From Akkermansia muciniphila (GTDB taxonomy: Bacteria; Pseudomonadota; Gammaproteobacteria; Burkholderiales; Burkholderiaceae_C), in NCBI GenBank assembly GCA_943327015.2, contig CALPVM020000014.1, forward strand, positions 1 through 16,354: a DNA stretch of 16,354 nt. The letters are read 5' to 3'. The translations under genes and the position numbers were made by a program. Below the pieces are notes generated by a model. It ran no database searches. It saw only the letters and a program-made list of their open reading frames with translations, and was not told where the DNA came from. Positions 1 to 6,594 of this stretch are shown here, piece after piece (position 1 is the stretch's first letter; the number at the start of each line of letters is the position of its first letter).

Positions 1-656
1 ATGTAAAACTGGTAATTGGTAAACAGTACAAAGTTTTGAAAATGCTCCGGTCCGGTGCCGGTGTAGTGGCGCAACCGGTGCAAGGAGTAATCTACCCGCG
101 GTGCAGTAAAAAGCGAAAGTGGCTGTGCCTCGCCCGCTTGGGGGGTGTAGGTGCCATTGGCAATGCCGTCGTCCATAGCGGCCAGGTCGGGCAGGTCAAA
201 GCGATCGCGCATCAGCATGCGGCGCTGTGCGTCCATGGTGCCTTCTACGTGGTCATGCTCGGCAAACGAAAAATGCACCGGTATCGGTTGGGTGCTGGTG
301 GCTACTTCCAGTTCCACATCGTGGTTTTGCAATAGCAGCTTAAATTGCTCCAGGTAGTAGCCGTGAAACAAGTCGGGGCGGGTTAAGGTTGTCTCGTAGC
401 GCCCGGGACCCGCCACAAAGCCATAGCTCAGGCGCGCTGTATCGGGTAAGCCGCTACGCAGCACAGTGTCGGTATGGATGCGCACCATCGGGTAAAAAGC
501 CCGCATCTTTGTGCCATCGTCTTCTCCCGCCACAAAGCGTTGCATGCATTGGCGTAGGTGTTGAATGCCGGAATCATAGATCCGCATCACCTGTGTCAGA
601 GCCTCGGTGGGCTCTGTAAAGCGCGTTGGGGCTAAAAAGGGTGGTAGTAGAGACAT
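1..656 (-). CDS. amn: AMP nucleosidase, 5' part (gene runs off the left edge)
   Basis: AMP nucleosidase hydrolyses AMP to adenine and ribose 5-phosphate in the cytoplasm. The minus strand from an ATG at 656–654 stays open to the window edge and gives 218 residues beginning MSLLPPFLAPTRF. Residues about 60–120 match the family's N-terminal domain (FVAGPGRYETTLTRPDLF). Residues about 186–218 match the very conserved stretch RVDYSLHRLRHYTGT, followed by EHFQNFVLFTNYQFY, which in E. coli Amn leads into the catalytic nucleoside-phosphorylase-like domain. That catalytic part lies outside the window. The family is usually about 480–500 residues, so a little under half is present. The ribosome site before the ATG is weak (CAGG). 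It is divergent from the serine hydrolase gene. The identification rests on remembered E. coli Amn sequence and is strong; only the exact start is uncertain. Confidence 0.93.
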   Translation of the reverse strand, partial: MSLLPPFLAPTRFTEPTEALTQVMRIYDSGIQHLRQCMQRFVAGEDDGTKMRAFYPMVRIHTDTVLRSGLPDTARLSYGFVAGPGRYETTLTRPDLFHGYYLEQFKLLLQNHDVELEVATSTQPIPVHFSFAEHDHVEGTMDAQRRMLMRDRFDLPDLAAMDDGIANGTYTPQAGEAQPLSLFTAPRVDYSLHRLRHYTGTGPEHFQNFVLFTNYQFY

Positions 657-804
657 GAGAAAACCTGTGCAAAAAACGCAATGGGTACAGTATGACTCCA
701 AAATGGCATTTTTAAGAACTGCAGTGGGTAGTTGTGCGACTTTGGGGACACTGTTTTATCGGTTACAGTGATACTTTTAGTTGGTTGGATGACATTGCTT
801 GATT
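657..804. other. Divergent intergenic region between amn and the serine hydrolase gene
   Basis: This 148-base gap must hold the promoters for amn (minus) and the serine hydrolase gene (plus). I see AT-rich stretches but no pair of -35 and -10 boxes with good match and spacing on either strand, and no clear palindrome. No RNA gene or small reading frame is apparent. Confidence 0.5.
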
Positions 805-2262
805 ATGAATAAATTGCAAAATTATTGGGTGCATTTTTCTGTCAAAAAAATGCTACTGATTATTGTCGCCGTATTGATGCTGCTCTCGGCAGTGGCGGTA
901 GCTGGTCTGACCTATTTTGGTATTCCCCGCAATGCTGCAGGCATGGCTGCTAAGGGCGTTTGCTCTGCAGCATTTGTAGCAGGAAGACCCTTGCATAACC
1001 TGATGGAGCAAGACGTTTTGCCCGCCAGCCCTGTGCTGGCCGCCATAGGCATCACAATTGACAGCAAAATGCATAGCATAACAGCGCACTTTGCCGGAGT
1101 CGTATCGCGTACAGCAGTTTTGTTGCCAGATCGCGGGTGTGTGCTGGATCAATCGCCTTCACAGGCTGCCAAAGCGTTTCAGCCATCGGTTAACTCCGCC
1201 GACCTCTGGCCGCAAGGAGAAGCGGTGCTGCCCATACCAAAATGGTCAAAAGGTGTCAACGCGGACAAATTAATGCAGGTCACGGAACACGCCTTTGAGG
1301 GCGCAGGTAACCCTTATGCCGCCAATGCTCGTGGCGTTGCCATTGTGCACCAAGGTCGTCTGTTGGTGTACAAGGACGCTCCAGGATTCGCTGCCGGTAC
1401 GGCATTGCATGGTTGGTCAATGGCGAAAACAATAACAGGAATGCTTACCTACAAATTGGCACATCAAACTGGATTGCCGCTGGATAAGCCCGTTGTAGAT
1501 GCGTTTTTGCCGGGTCGTGCTCCGTCATGGGTTCAAAATTGGCGTGGCGATGAACGCCAACACATATCGGTTGCAGATTTGATGTTTATGCGTGACGGAC
1601 TGGCCAGTACTGAAGATTATCAGCCTTGGGGCTCGGTGCCGCAAATGCTTTGGGGTGCTCCAGATGTCGCAAGTTGGGCGGCTGATCACCCATCCGAGGT
1701 CCCGACCGGAAAGCGGTGGCGCTACCTGAGTGCAACCAGCAATATCTTGTCAGCCGTGGCTCGGGGTCGGCTGGAAAATGATGCCGCTTATTGGGCCTAC
1801 CCGCGCCAAGCCCTGTTTGAACCTATAGGTGCCCGCTCTGCGGTGATGGAAACAGATGCCCAAGGTAATTGGGTGGGTTCATCGTATGTATGGGCTAGTG
1901 TCGGCGATTGGGCGCGTTTAGGACAACTCATGTTGCAAGACGGCCAGTGGAACGGGCAGCAGGTTATCCCCAAAGGGTGGCTACAACTGGCCGGTACTCG
2001 TGCAACGCCTGATGGCGAAGGTACCGGCTATGGTGCACAAAGCTGGTTGGTGGGGGATCCACAGTCTGGCGAGTGCAAGGCATTCGCAAATATACCTGCC
2101 GATACGTTGGCTATGCAAGGCCACTGGGGGCAGATCGTTGCTATGATCCCATCTCGTAAAGCGGTTGTTGTAAGATTGGGGTGGACTTTCAAGCGTAACC
2201 AATTCAACGAATGCCAATTCTTATCGGATGTGATTTCGGCGTTACCATCGGAAGTCAATTAA
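805..2262 (+). CDS. Membrane-anchored serine hydrolase, beta-lactamase (class C-like) fold
   Basis: A 485-residue protein of the beta-lactamase/penicillin-binding-protein fold (Pfam Beta-lactamase type). A membrane segment lies at residues about 16–38 after a basic N-terminus, which would place the rest in the periplasm. Catalytic motifs are visible in order: SMAK at 205–208 (SxxK, nucleophile Ser205), YLSATSN at 307–313 (the YxN-type position) and GHWGQ at 439–443 (the third motif, KTG/HxG-type). About 150 residues separate the anchor from the catalytic domain and include CSAAFVAGR near 53–61. The layout resembles proteins annotated as 6-aminohexanoate-dimer-hydrolase-like or simply serine hydrolase; the substrate cannot be told from sequence. 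I chose ATG 805; a TTG at 799 would add only two residues. The ribosome site is weak. Antibiotic resistance should not be inferred from the fold. Confidence 0.85.
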   Translation: MNKLQNYWVHFSVKKMLLIIVAVLMLLSAVAVAGLTYFGIPRNAAGMAAKGVCSAAFVAGRPLHNLMEQDVLPASPVLAAIGITIDSKMHSITAHFAGVVSRTAVLLPDRGCVLDQSPSQAAKAFQPSVNSADLWPQGEAVLPIPKWSKGVNADKLMQVTEHAFEGAGNPYAANARGVAIVHQGRLLVYKDAPGFAAGTALHGWSMAKTITGMLTYKLAHQTGLPLDKPVVDAFLPGRAPSWVQNWRGDERQHISVADLMFMRDGLASTEDYQPWGSVPQMLWGAPDVASWAADHPSEVPTGKRWRYLSATSNILSAVARGRLENDAAYWAYPRQALFEPIGARSAVMETDAQGNWVGSSYVWASVGDWARLGQLMLQDGQWNGQQVIPKGWLQLAGTRATPDGEGTGYGAQSWLVGDPQSGECKAFANIPADTLAMQGHWGQIVAMIPSRKAVVVRLGWTFKRNQFNECQFLSDVISALPSEVN

Positions 2263-2305
2263 AATACAATTATGTGGGTGACAAATATTCAGGTGGAGTG
2301 TGTTG

Positions 2306-2629
2306 GTGCAAGATCCTAAAAATTCCAAATTTCAAGAGACGGGATTTCCTACCTTAAGTTGGGAGGAAGACGACTTGCCTACGCGTCCGATGGCTTTCCA
2401 TGAGCGACCGATCCAAGCCCGCATTGATCAAGAGATGGCGGTAATAGCTGAGCACCATATTCGCATTGCCATGACCATAGATAAATTTTGGGGTCATAAA
2501 GATTGTGTCGAATATCTCCAAACGCTTATTTTGAGTGGTGGGTTCAGTGAGCGTAAAGACCGCGTTGGCTTTAAGCCCGAAGTTTTATCTGCGCTCATCA
2601 ATCTGGCAGGTATGCACGACGAGGTTTGA
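2306..2629 (+). CDS. Small conserved-looking protein of unknown function
   Basis: About 107 residues, soluble, with no signal peptide or membrane segment. The N-terminal half is acidic and proline-containing (FPTLSWEEDDLPTRP). The C-terminal half looks helical, with the pattern FWGHKDCVEYLQTLI then GFKPEVLSALINLAGMH. I do not recognise a named family; the C-terminal pattern looks like a conserved domain rather than random coding. The ribosome site AGGTGGAG at 2291–2298 lies 7 bases before GTG 2306, which favours that start over GTG 2300 or TTG 2303, which are too close. The gene starts 43 bases after the serine hydrolase stop, so the two are probably co-transcribed. A hairpin follows. Confidence 0.7.
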   Translation: MQDPKNSKFQETGFPTLSWEEDDLPTRPMAFHERPIQARIDQEMAVIAEHHIRIAMTIDKFWGHKDCVEYLQTLILSGGFSERKDRVGFKPEVLSALINLAGMHDEV

Positions 2630-2648
2630 CCTTTTGATCTAGGGTTAA

Positions 2649-2698
2649 AAAGAAGGGGTGCTTTGTTCGCTAAAGCCAAATCAAGCCACCCCCTCTTT
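2649..2698. terminator. Probable bidirectional rho-independent terminator
   Basis: The arms AAAGAAGGGGTG (2649–2660) and CACCCCCTCTTT (2687–2698) form a 12-bp stem with a single mismatch. A smaller GCTTT/AAAGC hairpin is nested in the loop. The stem is preceded by a run of A and ends in CTTT, so it can work in both directions. It sits exactly between two convergent genes: the small unknown gene ending at 2629 and the triple-BON gene ending at 2702. Confidence 0.65.
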
Positions 2699-2701
2699 AA
2701 A

Positions 2702-3355
2702 CTAAGCCGCTACTGTTAACTGGTTATTGACCCGACTAACCCCCGGTGCAGACCATGCGGCACCTTCTGCGGCAATACTCTCGGCCCATGAGTGAACATG
2801 CCCACTGATCGTGACCACGCTATCTAAAACCGATATATTCATGTGCTTGGCCTCGCGCACAGCTTGACGCGTCAAAGCTTCTTGAATGCGCTGGCTCAGA
2901 TCACTGGGCAGGGGTGATGATTTGAGTAAGATATTGTCAATAATGCCAACTACACCTTTAAGCGGGCGAATTGAGCGCTCCACTGCACGGCGCTGAAAAT
3001 TCCAATCTAATTCTCCATTTAGCGTGACCCAGCCTTTTTCAACCATGATTTTGACCTTGCCTTGCGGAATGGATGTGTTCCAGTTCAAGGCCTGCTCGGC
3101 TGCAACGGCGATTTCAGTATCGCTACGCTTGTGTTCGCCGGCAGGCACAACATCCAACTCCACCGCAATAGCTTTGGCGCCACTGACCCGCTGCGCTGCA
3201 CGACGGGCGGATACTTTTTCGGCATAACTGTCGACGTGTCCGGTGAGGGTGACAACTCCGTGGTTAACAGAAACACCAATGCGCGTTTCCGGTACCAGCG
3301 GATCCCACAGTAGTTCTGCCAGTACATCATTCTTCAACTCTCTATCTGTTTTCAT
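2702..3355 (-). CDS. Triple BON-domain protein, cytoplasmic, OsmY-related family
   Basis: A 217-residue protein made almost entirely of three BON domains at residues about 4–70, 79–145 and 151–215. Each has the helix then Gly-x-Val-x-Leu-x-Gly pattern (HGVVTLTGHVDS, KGWVTLNGELDW, DSVVTISGHVHS). BON domains are associated with binding membranes or other hydrophobic surfaces. E. coli OsmY has two BON domains and a signal peptide; this protein has three and no signal peptide, so it is probably cytoplasmic. The start is fixed by a perfect AGGAGG (3365–3360 on this strand) 4 bases before ATG 3355. The reading frame stays open upstream, but that extension is Cys- and Asn-rich and unlike the rest. 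It is divergent from the glycosidase gene with a 200-base gap. Similar proteins in soil and aquatic Proteobacteria often lie among stress genes; a stress role here is inference. Confidence 0.88.
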   Translation of the reverse strand: MKTDRELKNDVLAELLWDPLVPETRIGVSVNHGVVTLTGHVDSYAEKVSARRAAQRVSGAKAIAVELDVVPAGEHKRSDTEIAVAAEQALNWNTSIPQGKVKIMVEKGWVTLNGELDWNFQRRAVERSIRPLKGVVGIIDNILLKSSPLPSDLSQRIQEALTRQAVREAKHMNISVLDSVVTISGHVHSWAESIAAEGAAWSAPGVSRVNNQLTVAA

Positions 3356-3555
3356 GATTCCTCCTGCAGTTTCAAAAATCCGTCTACAACAGCAGACTTG
3401 TGCAGGGTAAGCGTTGGTGTAGTTAGTTGCTTTAACAAACATCAACCCCTTACATCAAACTTTTAAAAAGCGCATGCAATCAAAATTGATGTGGATTAAG
3501 GTTAATTTTTTTGTCACAATATCCCTTTTATAACAAGTAATGGAGACATCAGTAC
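3356..3555. other. Divergent intergenic region between the triple-BON and glycosidase genes
   Basis: This is the longest gap in the window, 200 bases. It must contain the promoters for both neighbours. A short inverted repeat, ATCAA-AA-TTGAT, lies at 3479–3490 and could be an operator or chance. TATAAC at 3529–3534 resembles a -10 box for the glycosidase gene, but no -35 box is well spaced: TTGTCA at 3511–3516 leaves only 12 bases. The AGGAGG ribosome site for the BON gene is at 3360–3365, and GGAG at 3542–3545 serves the glycosidase gene. Confidence 0.5.
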
Positions 3556-5088
3556 ATGGCACGTAAATATTGGATTATTCTGGCAATCATTGCGGCAATT
3601 GCTGTCGCAGCAACACAGGTTGGCGCCAGCCGAAAAAGTCTGTACGCCACTCCGGGAAAAACAACCGAAGTAATGGCTTTCCCTAAAGACTTTTACTGGG
3701 GTGCAGCCATTGCTGCGCAACATGCTGAAACGCAGCAACCCACTGACTGGACCGCGTTTGAGCTGGACGCTTTTAAAAACAAACGCTTTGAAACGGGTGC
3801 CACGCTAGGTGCGGCCAAACCTGGTCACATTAACGATCTGGGCAGCTATTCTGACAAAGTGCGCTTGGAGAAAACTGGTTTTGACAGGCTGTACCCGCAA
3901 GACATGGCTATGGCCAAAGAAATGGGACACAACGCGTTTCGTACCTCCATTGACTGGGCTCGCCTGTTTCCTCGTGAAGACATGACAGAACCCGATCCAG
4001 CTGGCATCGCTTTTTATAAAAACATGCTGGCAGAAATGAAAAAGAACGGAATTACCCCATTCGGTACTTTGTTCCACTTTGCTACGCCTGAGTGGTTTTT
4101 TAAGCCTGACGCCGATGGTAAAAAGGGTTGGGAACGCAAAGATGCCATGGTGCATTGGCAGCGTTTTGTGTCTGCCGTGGCAGACAACTTTGTGCCTGAC
4201 ATTGAGCAGTGGTGTACCCTTAACGAGCCTATGACCTATGTGTACAACGGTTATATCGAAGGTGTATTTCCTCCCTTAGAGCGTCGTCCTGATGTTTCTT
4301 ATGCCGCTGACGTTATTGAGTCTTTACTTAATGCCCACGTCATTGGCTACAACACCTTGCACAAAGCGGCGGCAGCTAAAAAAGCCAAAGTCAATGTAGG
4401 CATTGCAAAGCACACCCGTTCATTTGAGCCGCTGCGTAACTGGGCGCCTCTCGATCGTTTAACTGCCCAAGCGATTGACCAAGCTTGGAACTGGGACTTT
4501 AATGATGCTATCGAATCGGGCGTTCTTAAACTCACTAACACCAAAGTCAATAAACCGATTGATGGATTAAAGGGCACCGAAGATTACGTTGGTATTAACT
4601 ACTATGGTCGTTTTTACGTTAAGACCGATATTTTTAATCCCACCAAGCCCAAGGTGCTACTCCATGACCCTGATGCCAAAGACGAGCCATACAACGACCT
4701 GGGCTGGGCTATGTACCCCCATGGTTTTAAACTGATTTTGACTGAAGCCCATAAGCGTTATAAAAAGCCAATTTACATTCTTGAAAACGGAACCGCTGAC
4801 CGCGCTGAAAACGATGAATTGCGCCAGCGCTTTATTGTGTCGCACCTGCGTGAAGTATGGCTTGCCATGAATGAGTCCGGTGTAGACGTACGTGGTTATC
4901 TGCATTGGACCTTGTTTGACAATTTTGAATGGGCCGAAGGCTTTAATGCCCGCTTTGGTCTGGTGCGTCTGGATTATGAAAACGACTTCAAGCGTATTCC
5001 ACGTCCATCGGCAGCCTTGTATTCAGGCATTGTCAAAGCCAATGCACTGTCGCCTGAGTTAGTAGAAAAGCTGGGTGGTCCCAAGTAA
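3556..5088 (+). CDS. Exported or membrane-anchored glycoside hydrolase family 1 enzyme
   Basis: A 510-residue retaining glycosidase of family GH1. The acid/base Glu224 is in TLNEP and the nucleophile Glu410 in ILENG. Other GH1 landmarks are FYWGAAIAA (46–54), SIDWARLFP (131–139), TLFHF (171–175) with the conserved His, and late DNFEWAEGF and RFGLVRLDY stretches. The Gln of the usual QxEG motif, which binds the sugar in subsite -1, is replaced by His in QHAE (55–58). Residues 6–20 are hydrophobic after a basic start, giving a signal anchor or a cleavable peptide ending near Ala24; most bacterial GH1 enzymes are cytoplasmic. The spacing TDW at 63–65 and the N-terminal anchor recall the archaeal/plant SFR2 branch of GH1. 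Substrate unknown. GGAG at 3542–3545 serves ATG 3556. Confidence 0.9.
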   Translation: MARKYWIILAIIAAIAVAATQVGASRKSLYATPGKTTEVMAFPKDFYWGAAIAAQHAETQQPTDWTAFELDAFKNKRFETGATLGAAKPGHINDLGSYSDKVRLEKTGFDRLYPQDMAMAKEMGHNAFRTSIDWARLFPREDMTEPDPAGIAFYKNMLAEMKKNGITPFGTLFHFATPEWFFKPDADGKKGWERKDAMVHWQRFVSAVADNFVPDIEQWCTLNEPMTYVYNGYIEGVFPPLERRPDVSYAADVIESLLNAHVIGYNTLHKAAAAKKAKVNVGIAKHTRSFEPLRNWAPLDRLTAQAIDQAWNWDFNDAIESGVLKLTNTKVNKPIDGLKGTEDYVGINYYGRFYVKTDIFNPTKPKVLLHDPDAKDEPYNDLGWAMYPHGFKLILTEAHKRYKKPIYILENGTADRAENDELRQRFIVSHLREVWLAMNESGVDVRGYLHWTLFDNFEWAEGFNARFGLVRLDYENDFKRIPRPSAALYSGIVKANALSPELVEKLGGPK

Positions 5089-5100
5089 AAAAGGTGTGCT

Positions 5101-5131
5101 AACTTCCCTGCGATAGCATCAAAGGGAGGTT
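5101..5131 (+). terminator. Possible terminator hairpin after the glycosidase gene
   Basis: AACTTCCCT (5101–5109) pairs with AGGGAGGTT (5123–5131), a 9-bp stem with one G–T wobble and a 13-base loop, 12 bases after the glycosidase stop. The tract that follows (TATTATCTCT) is only partly T-rich, so termination may be weak. Confidence 0.4.
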
Positions 5132-5140
5132 ATTATCTCT

Positions 5141-5167
5141 CTGCAGCACGAGCGTTATGTGCTGCAG
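5141..5167. repeat. Perfect 9-bp inverted repeat just upstream of the lipoprotein ribosome site
   Basis: CTGCAGCAC (5141–5149) and GTGCTGCAG (5159–5167) are exact reverse complements around a 9-base spacer (GAGCGTTAT). The right arm ends 5 bases before the AAGGAGA ribosome site of the lipoprotein gene. No T tract follows, so it does not look like a simple terminator. It could be an operator for a dimeric regulator or a leader-RNA hairpin that affects translation or stability. Confidence 0.55.
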
Positions 5168-5185
5168 ACTAAAAGGAGACCTGTC

Positions 5186-5737
5186 ATGTGGAAAATATCT
5201 TTTTGCATGGTTTTCCTGTCAATGTGTTTGGGTGGCTGCGGCTCCCTATTGCCCAAAAAAAATATTGACTCCACCAGTTTCAAAAGTTTTGAAGATGCCC
5301 GTGCTGCGATTGAAGCTATTGTTCCTATGCAGAGCAACCGCCTCAGCATTGAGCAAAATGGTCTGAACTTTAAAGATTATCCCAATGCAGTCCAGCTAAC
5401 CCACGCCGACGTGGTGCGGCGTTTTTTGCCCTCTACCATAATCAAGCGCGAAGATCTTGATCCCGGAATCTTGCAGTGTCTGGAGTCGCGTGATGCCTGC
5501 CGGGGTGTAGAGCTCTCCGTATCCAGAATCAATAAAAAACGACTAGGAAATGTTTTTGCAGACTTGTTGAACTTTTATCGGCGCACGCACACCACTGGCT
5601 GGCGGTTTCATGCGGTGGTATTGTTTGTAAATGATGTCGCGGTGTACCGCAGTTGGAGTGGGCAGGCGGTGGTTGACCAGACAGAAGAGTCCAGTAATCC
5701 CTTAGGACCATTGCAGAACTTGGCATCTGGCGATTAA
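5186..5737 (+). CDS. Conserved lipoprotein of unknown function
   Basis: A 183-residue probable lipoprotein. The signal peptide is residues 1–17, with lipobox LGGC at 15–18, so Cys18 would be lipidated. The residue after it is Gly, not Asp, which favours outer-membrane sorting by the E. coli rule. The mature part has SFEDARAAIEAIVP near 30–44, later DLDPGILQCLESRDACRG with two cysteines, and a C-terminal stretch FYRRTHTTGWRFHAVVLFVND. I have an impression of similar lipoproteins in other Betaproteobacteria but know no function. ATG 5186 is chosen because AAGGAGA (5173–5179) lies 6 bases upstream and the signal peptide begins here; the frame could be read from GTG 5159 but would then lose the signal at its start. 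It follows the glycosidase gene by 97 bases, which hold two hairpins. Confidence 0.82.
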   Translation: MWKISFCMVFLSMCLGGCGSLLPKKNIDSTSFKSFEDARAAIEAIVPMQSNRLSIEQNGLNFKDYPNAVQLTHADVVRRFLPSTIIKREDLDPGILQCLESRDACRGVELSVSRINKKRLGNVFADLLNFYRRTHTTGWRFHAVVLFVNDVAVYRSWSGQAVVDQTEESSNPLGPLQNLASGD

Positions 5738-5755
5738 CCTCCGGCGTTTGCGTGT

Positions 5756-5792
5756 ATTGCTGTGCGTTTGCACAACATGCATTCACAGCAAT
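5756..5792. repeat. Perfect 9-bp inverted repeat downstream of the lipoprotein gene
   Basis: ATTGCTGTG (5756–5764) and CACAGCAAT (5784–5792) are exact reverse complements separated by 19 bases. It lies 18 bases after the lipoprotein stop and 52 bases before the SDR start. There is no immediate T run, so it may be a weak terminator, an mRNA 3'-end hairpin or a binding site for the SDR promoter. Confidence 0.45.
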
Positions 5793-5844
5793 CTGACTAT
5801 TCTTCTGAAGCGGGCTGTGTACCCGAGTTTAGGAAGGATTACAG

Positions 5845-6594
5845 ATGTTGCAAAATAAAGTTGCTTTGGTCACTGGCGCAGGTTCGGGTATTGGACGTGC
5901 ATTGGCAAAGATTTATGCGCGCGAAGGCGCCAAGGTGGTGGTTTCAGACCTGCACGACGCAGATGGCATGCGCACGGTAGAAGAAGTGAAAGCCGGCGGC
6001 GGAGACGCGATTTTTGTCCATGCCGATGTCACCAAAATCCGTGATGCAGAAAATCTGGTGGAACAAGCGATTAAGCACTATGGCCGGCTGGATGTGGCTT
6101 GCAATAATGCCGGTATAGCAGGTACATCGGCGCGTACGGCCGACTATTTGCCAGAGTCTTGGCAGACCGTGATTCAAACCAACCTGACCGCTGTTTTTTA
6201 CGGCATGCAGCAGCAAATTAAGGCCATGTTGGCAACCGGGGGCGGGTCTATTGTGAACATATCTTCCATTCTGGGGGCGGTTGGTTTTGCTATGTCGCCG
6301 GCGTACACTGCTTCCAAGCATGGCGTGGTGGGGCTAACCAAAGTGGCTGCTTTGGAGTATGGCGCCCAAGGCATTCGGGTTAACTCGGTCGGCCCTGCGT
6401 TTATTCATACGCCCATGATCAGTCACATTGAGCACAACATCGAAACCTTTGGCGCTGTGTTGGCTGCGCATCCTATGGGTCGTATCGGCAAACCCGAAGA
6501 AGTAGCCGAGTTAGTGGCGTGGCTGTCGTCAGAGCGCGCATCGTTTGTGACTGGGGCCTACTATCCGGTGGATGGTGGCTATCTGGCGCGTTAA
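5845..6594 (+). CDS. Short-chain dehydrogenase/reductase (classical SDR)
   Basis: A 249-residue classical SDR, the usual length for the family. Visible motifs: the nucleotide-binding TGAGSGIG at 10–17, Asp35 at the end of beta strand 2 (favouring NAD over NADP), NNAG at 87–90, and the catalytic tetrad Asn113, Ser141, Tyr154 and Lys158 (YTASK). The C-terminal PVDGGY is also typical. The substrate cannot be deduced; glucose-1-dehydrogenase-like and other alcohol or ketone oxidoreductases share this pattern. AGGAAGG at 5831–5837 is a good ribosome site for ATG 5845. The stop codon overlaps that of convergent rsmI through TTAA at 6591–6594, so no terminator fits between them. Confidence 0.92.
   Translation: MLQNKVALVTGAGSGIGRALAKIYAREGAKVVVSDLHDADGMRTVEEVKAGGGDAIFVHADVTKIRDAENLVEQAIKHYGRLDVACNNAGIAGTSARTADYLPESWQTVIQTNLTAVFYGMQQQIKAMLATGGGSIVNISSILGAVGFAMSPAYTASKHGVVGLTKVAALEYGAQGIRVNSVGPAFIHTPMISHIEHNIETFGAVLAAHPMGRIGKPEEVAELVAWLSSERASFVTGAYYPVDGGYLAR

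Noticed and set aside
36..619. Several plus-strand open frames at the left edge
   Set aside because: They are shadows of the amn gene, which reads cleanly on the minus strand with strong family motifs.
3356..3445. N-terminal 30-residue extension of the triple-BON protein (from 3445)
   Set aside because: Perfect AGGAGG sits before ATG 3355 and the extension has no domain character.
3479..3490. ATCAA-AA-TTGAT as an operator
   Set aside because: Five-base arms in AT-rich DNA are expected by chance; noted in the intergenic entry only.
3511..3534. TTGTCA and TATAAC as a promoter for the glycosidase gene
   Set aside because: Only 12 bases separate the boxes; sigma-70 promoters need about 16–18.
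5762..5980. 72-codon plus-strand frame overlapping the SDR start
   Set aside because: Overlaps the SDR gene in another frame, lacks a ribosome site and has shadow-like composition.
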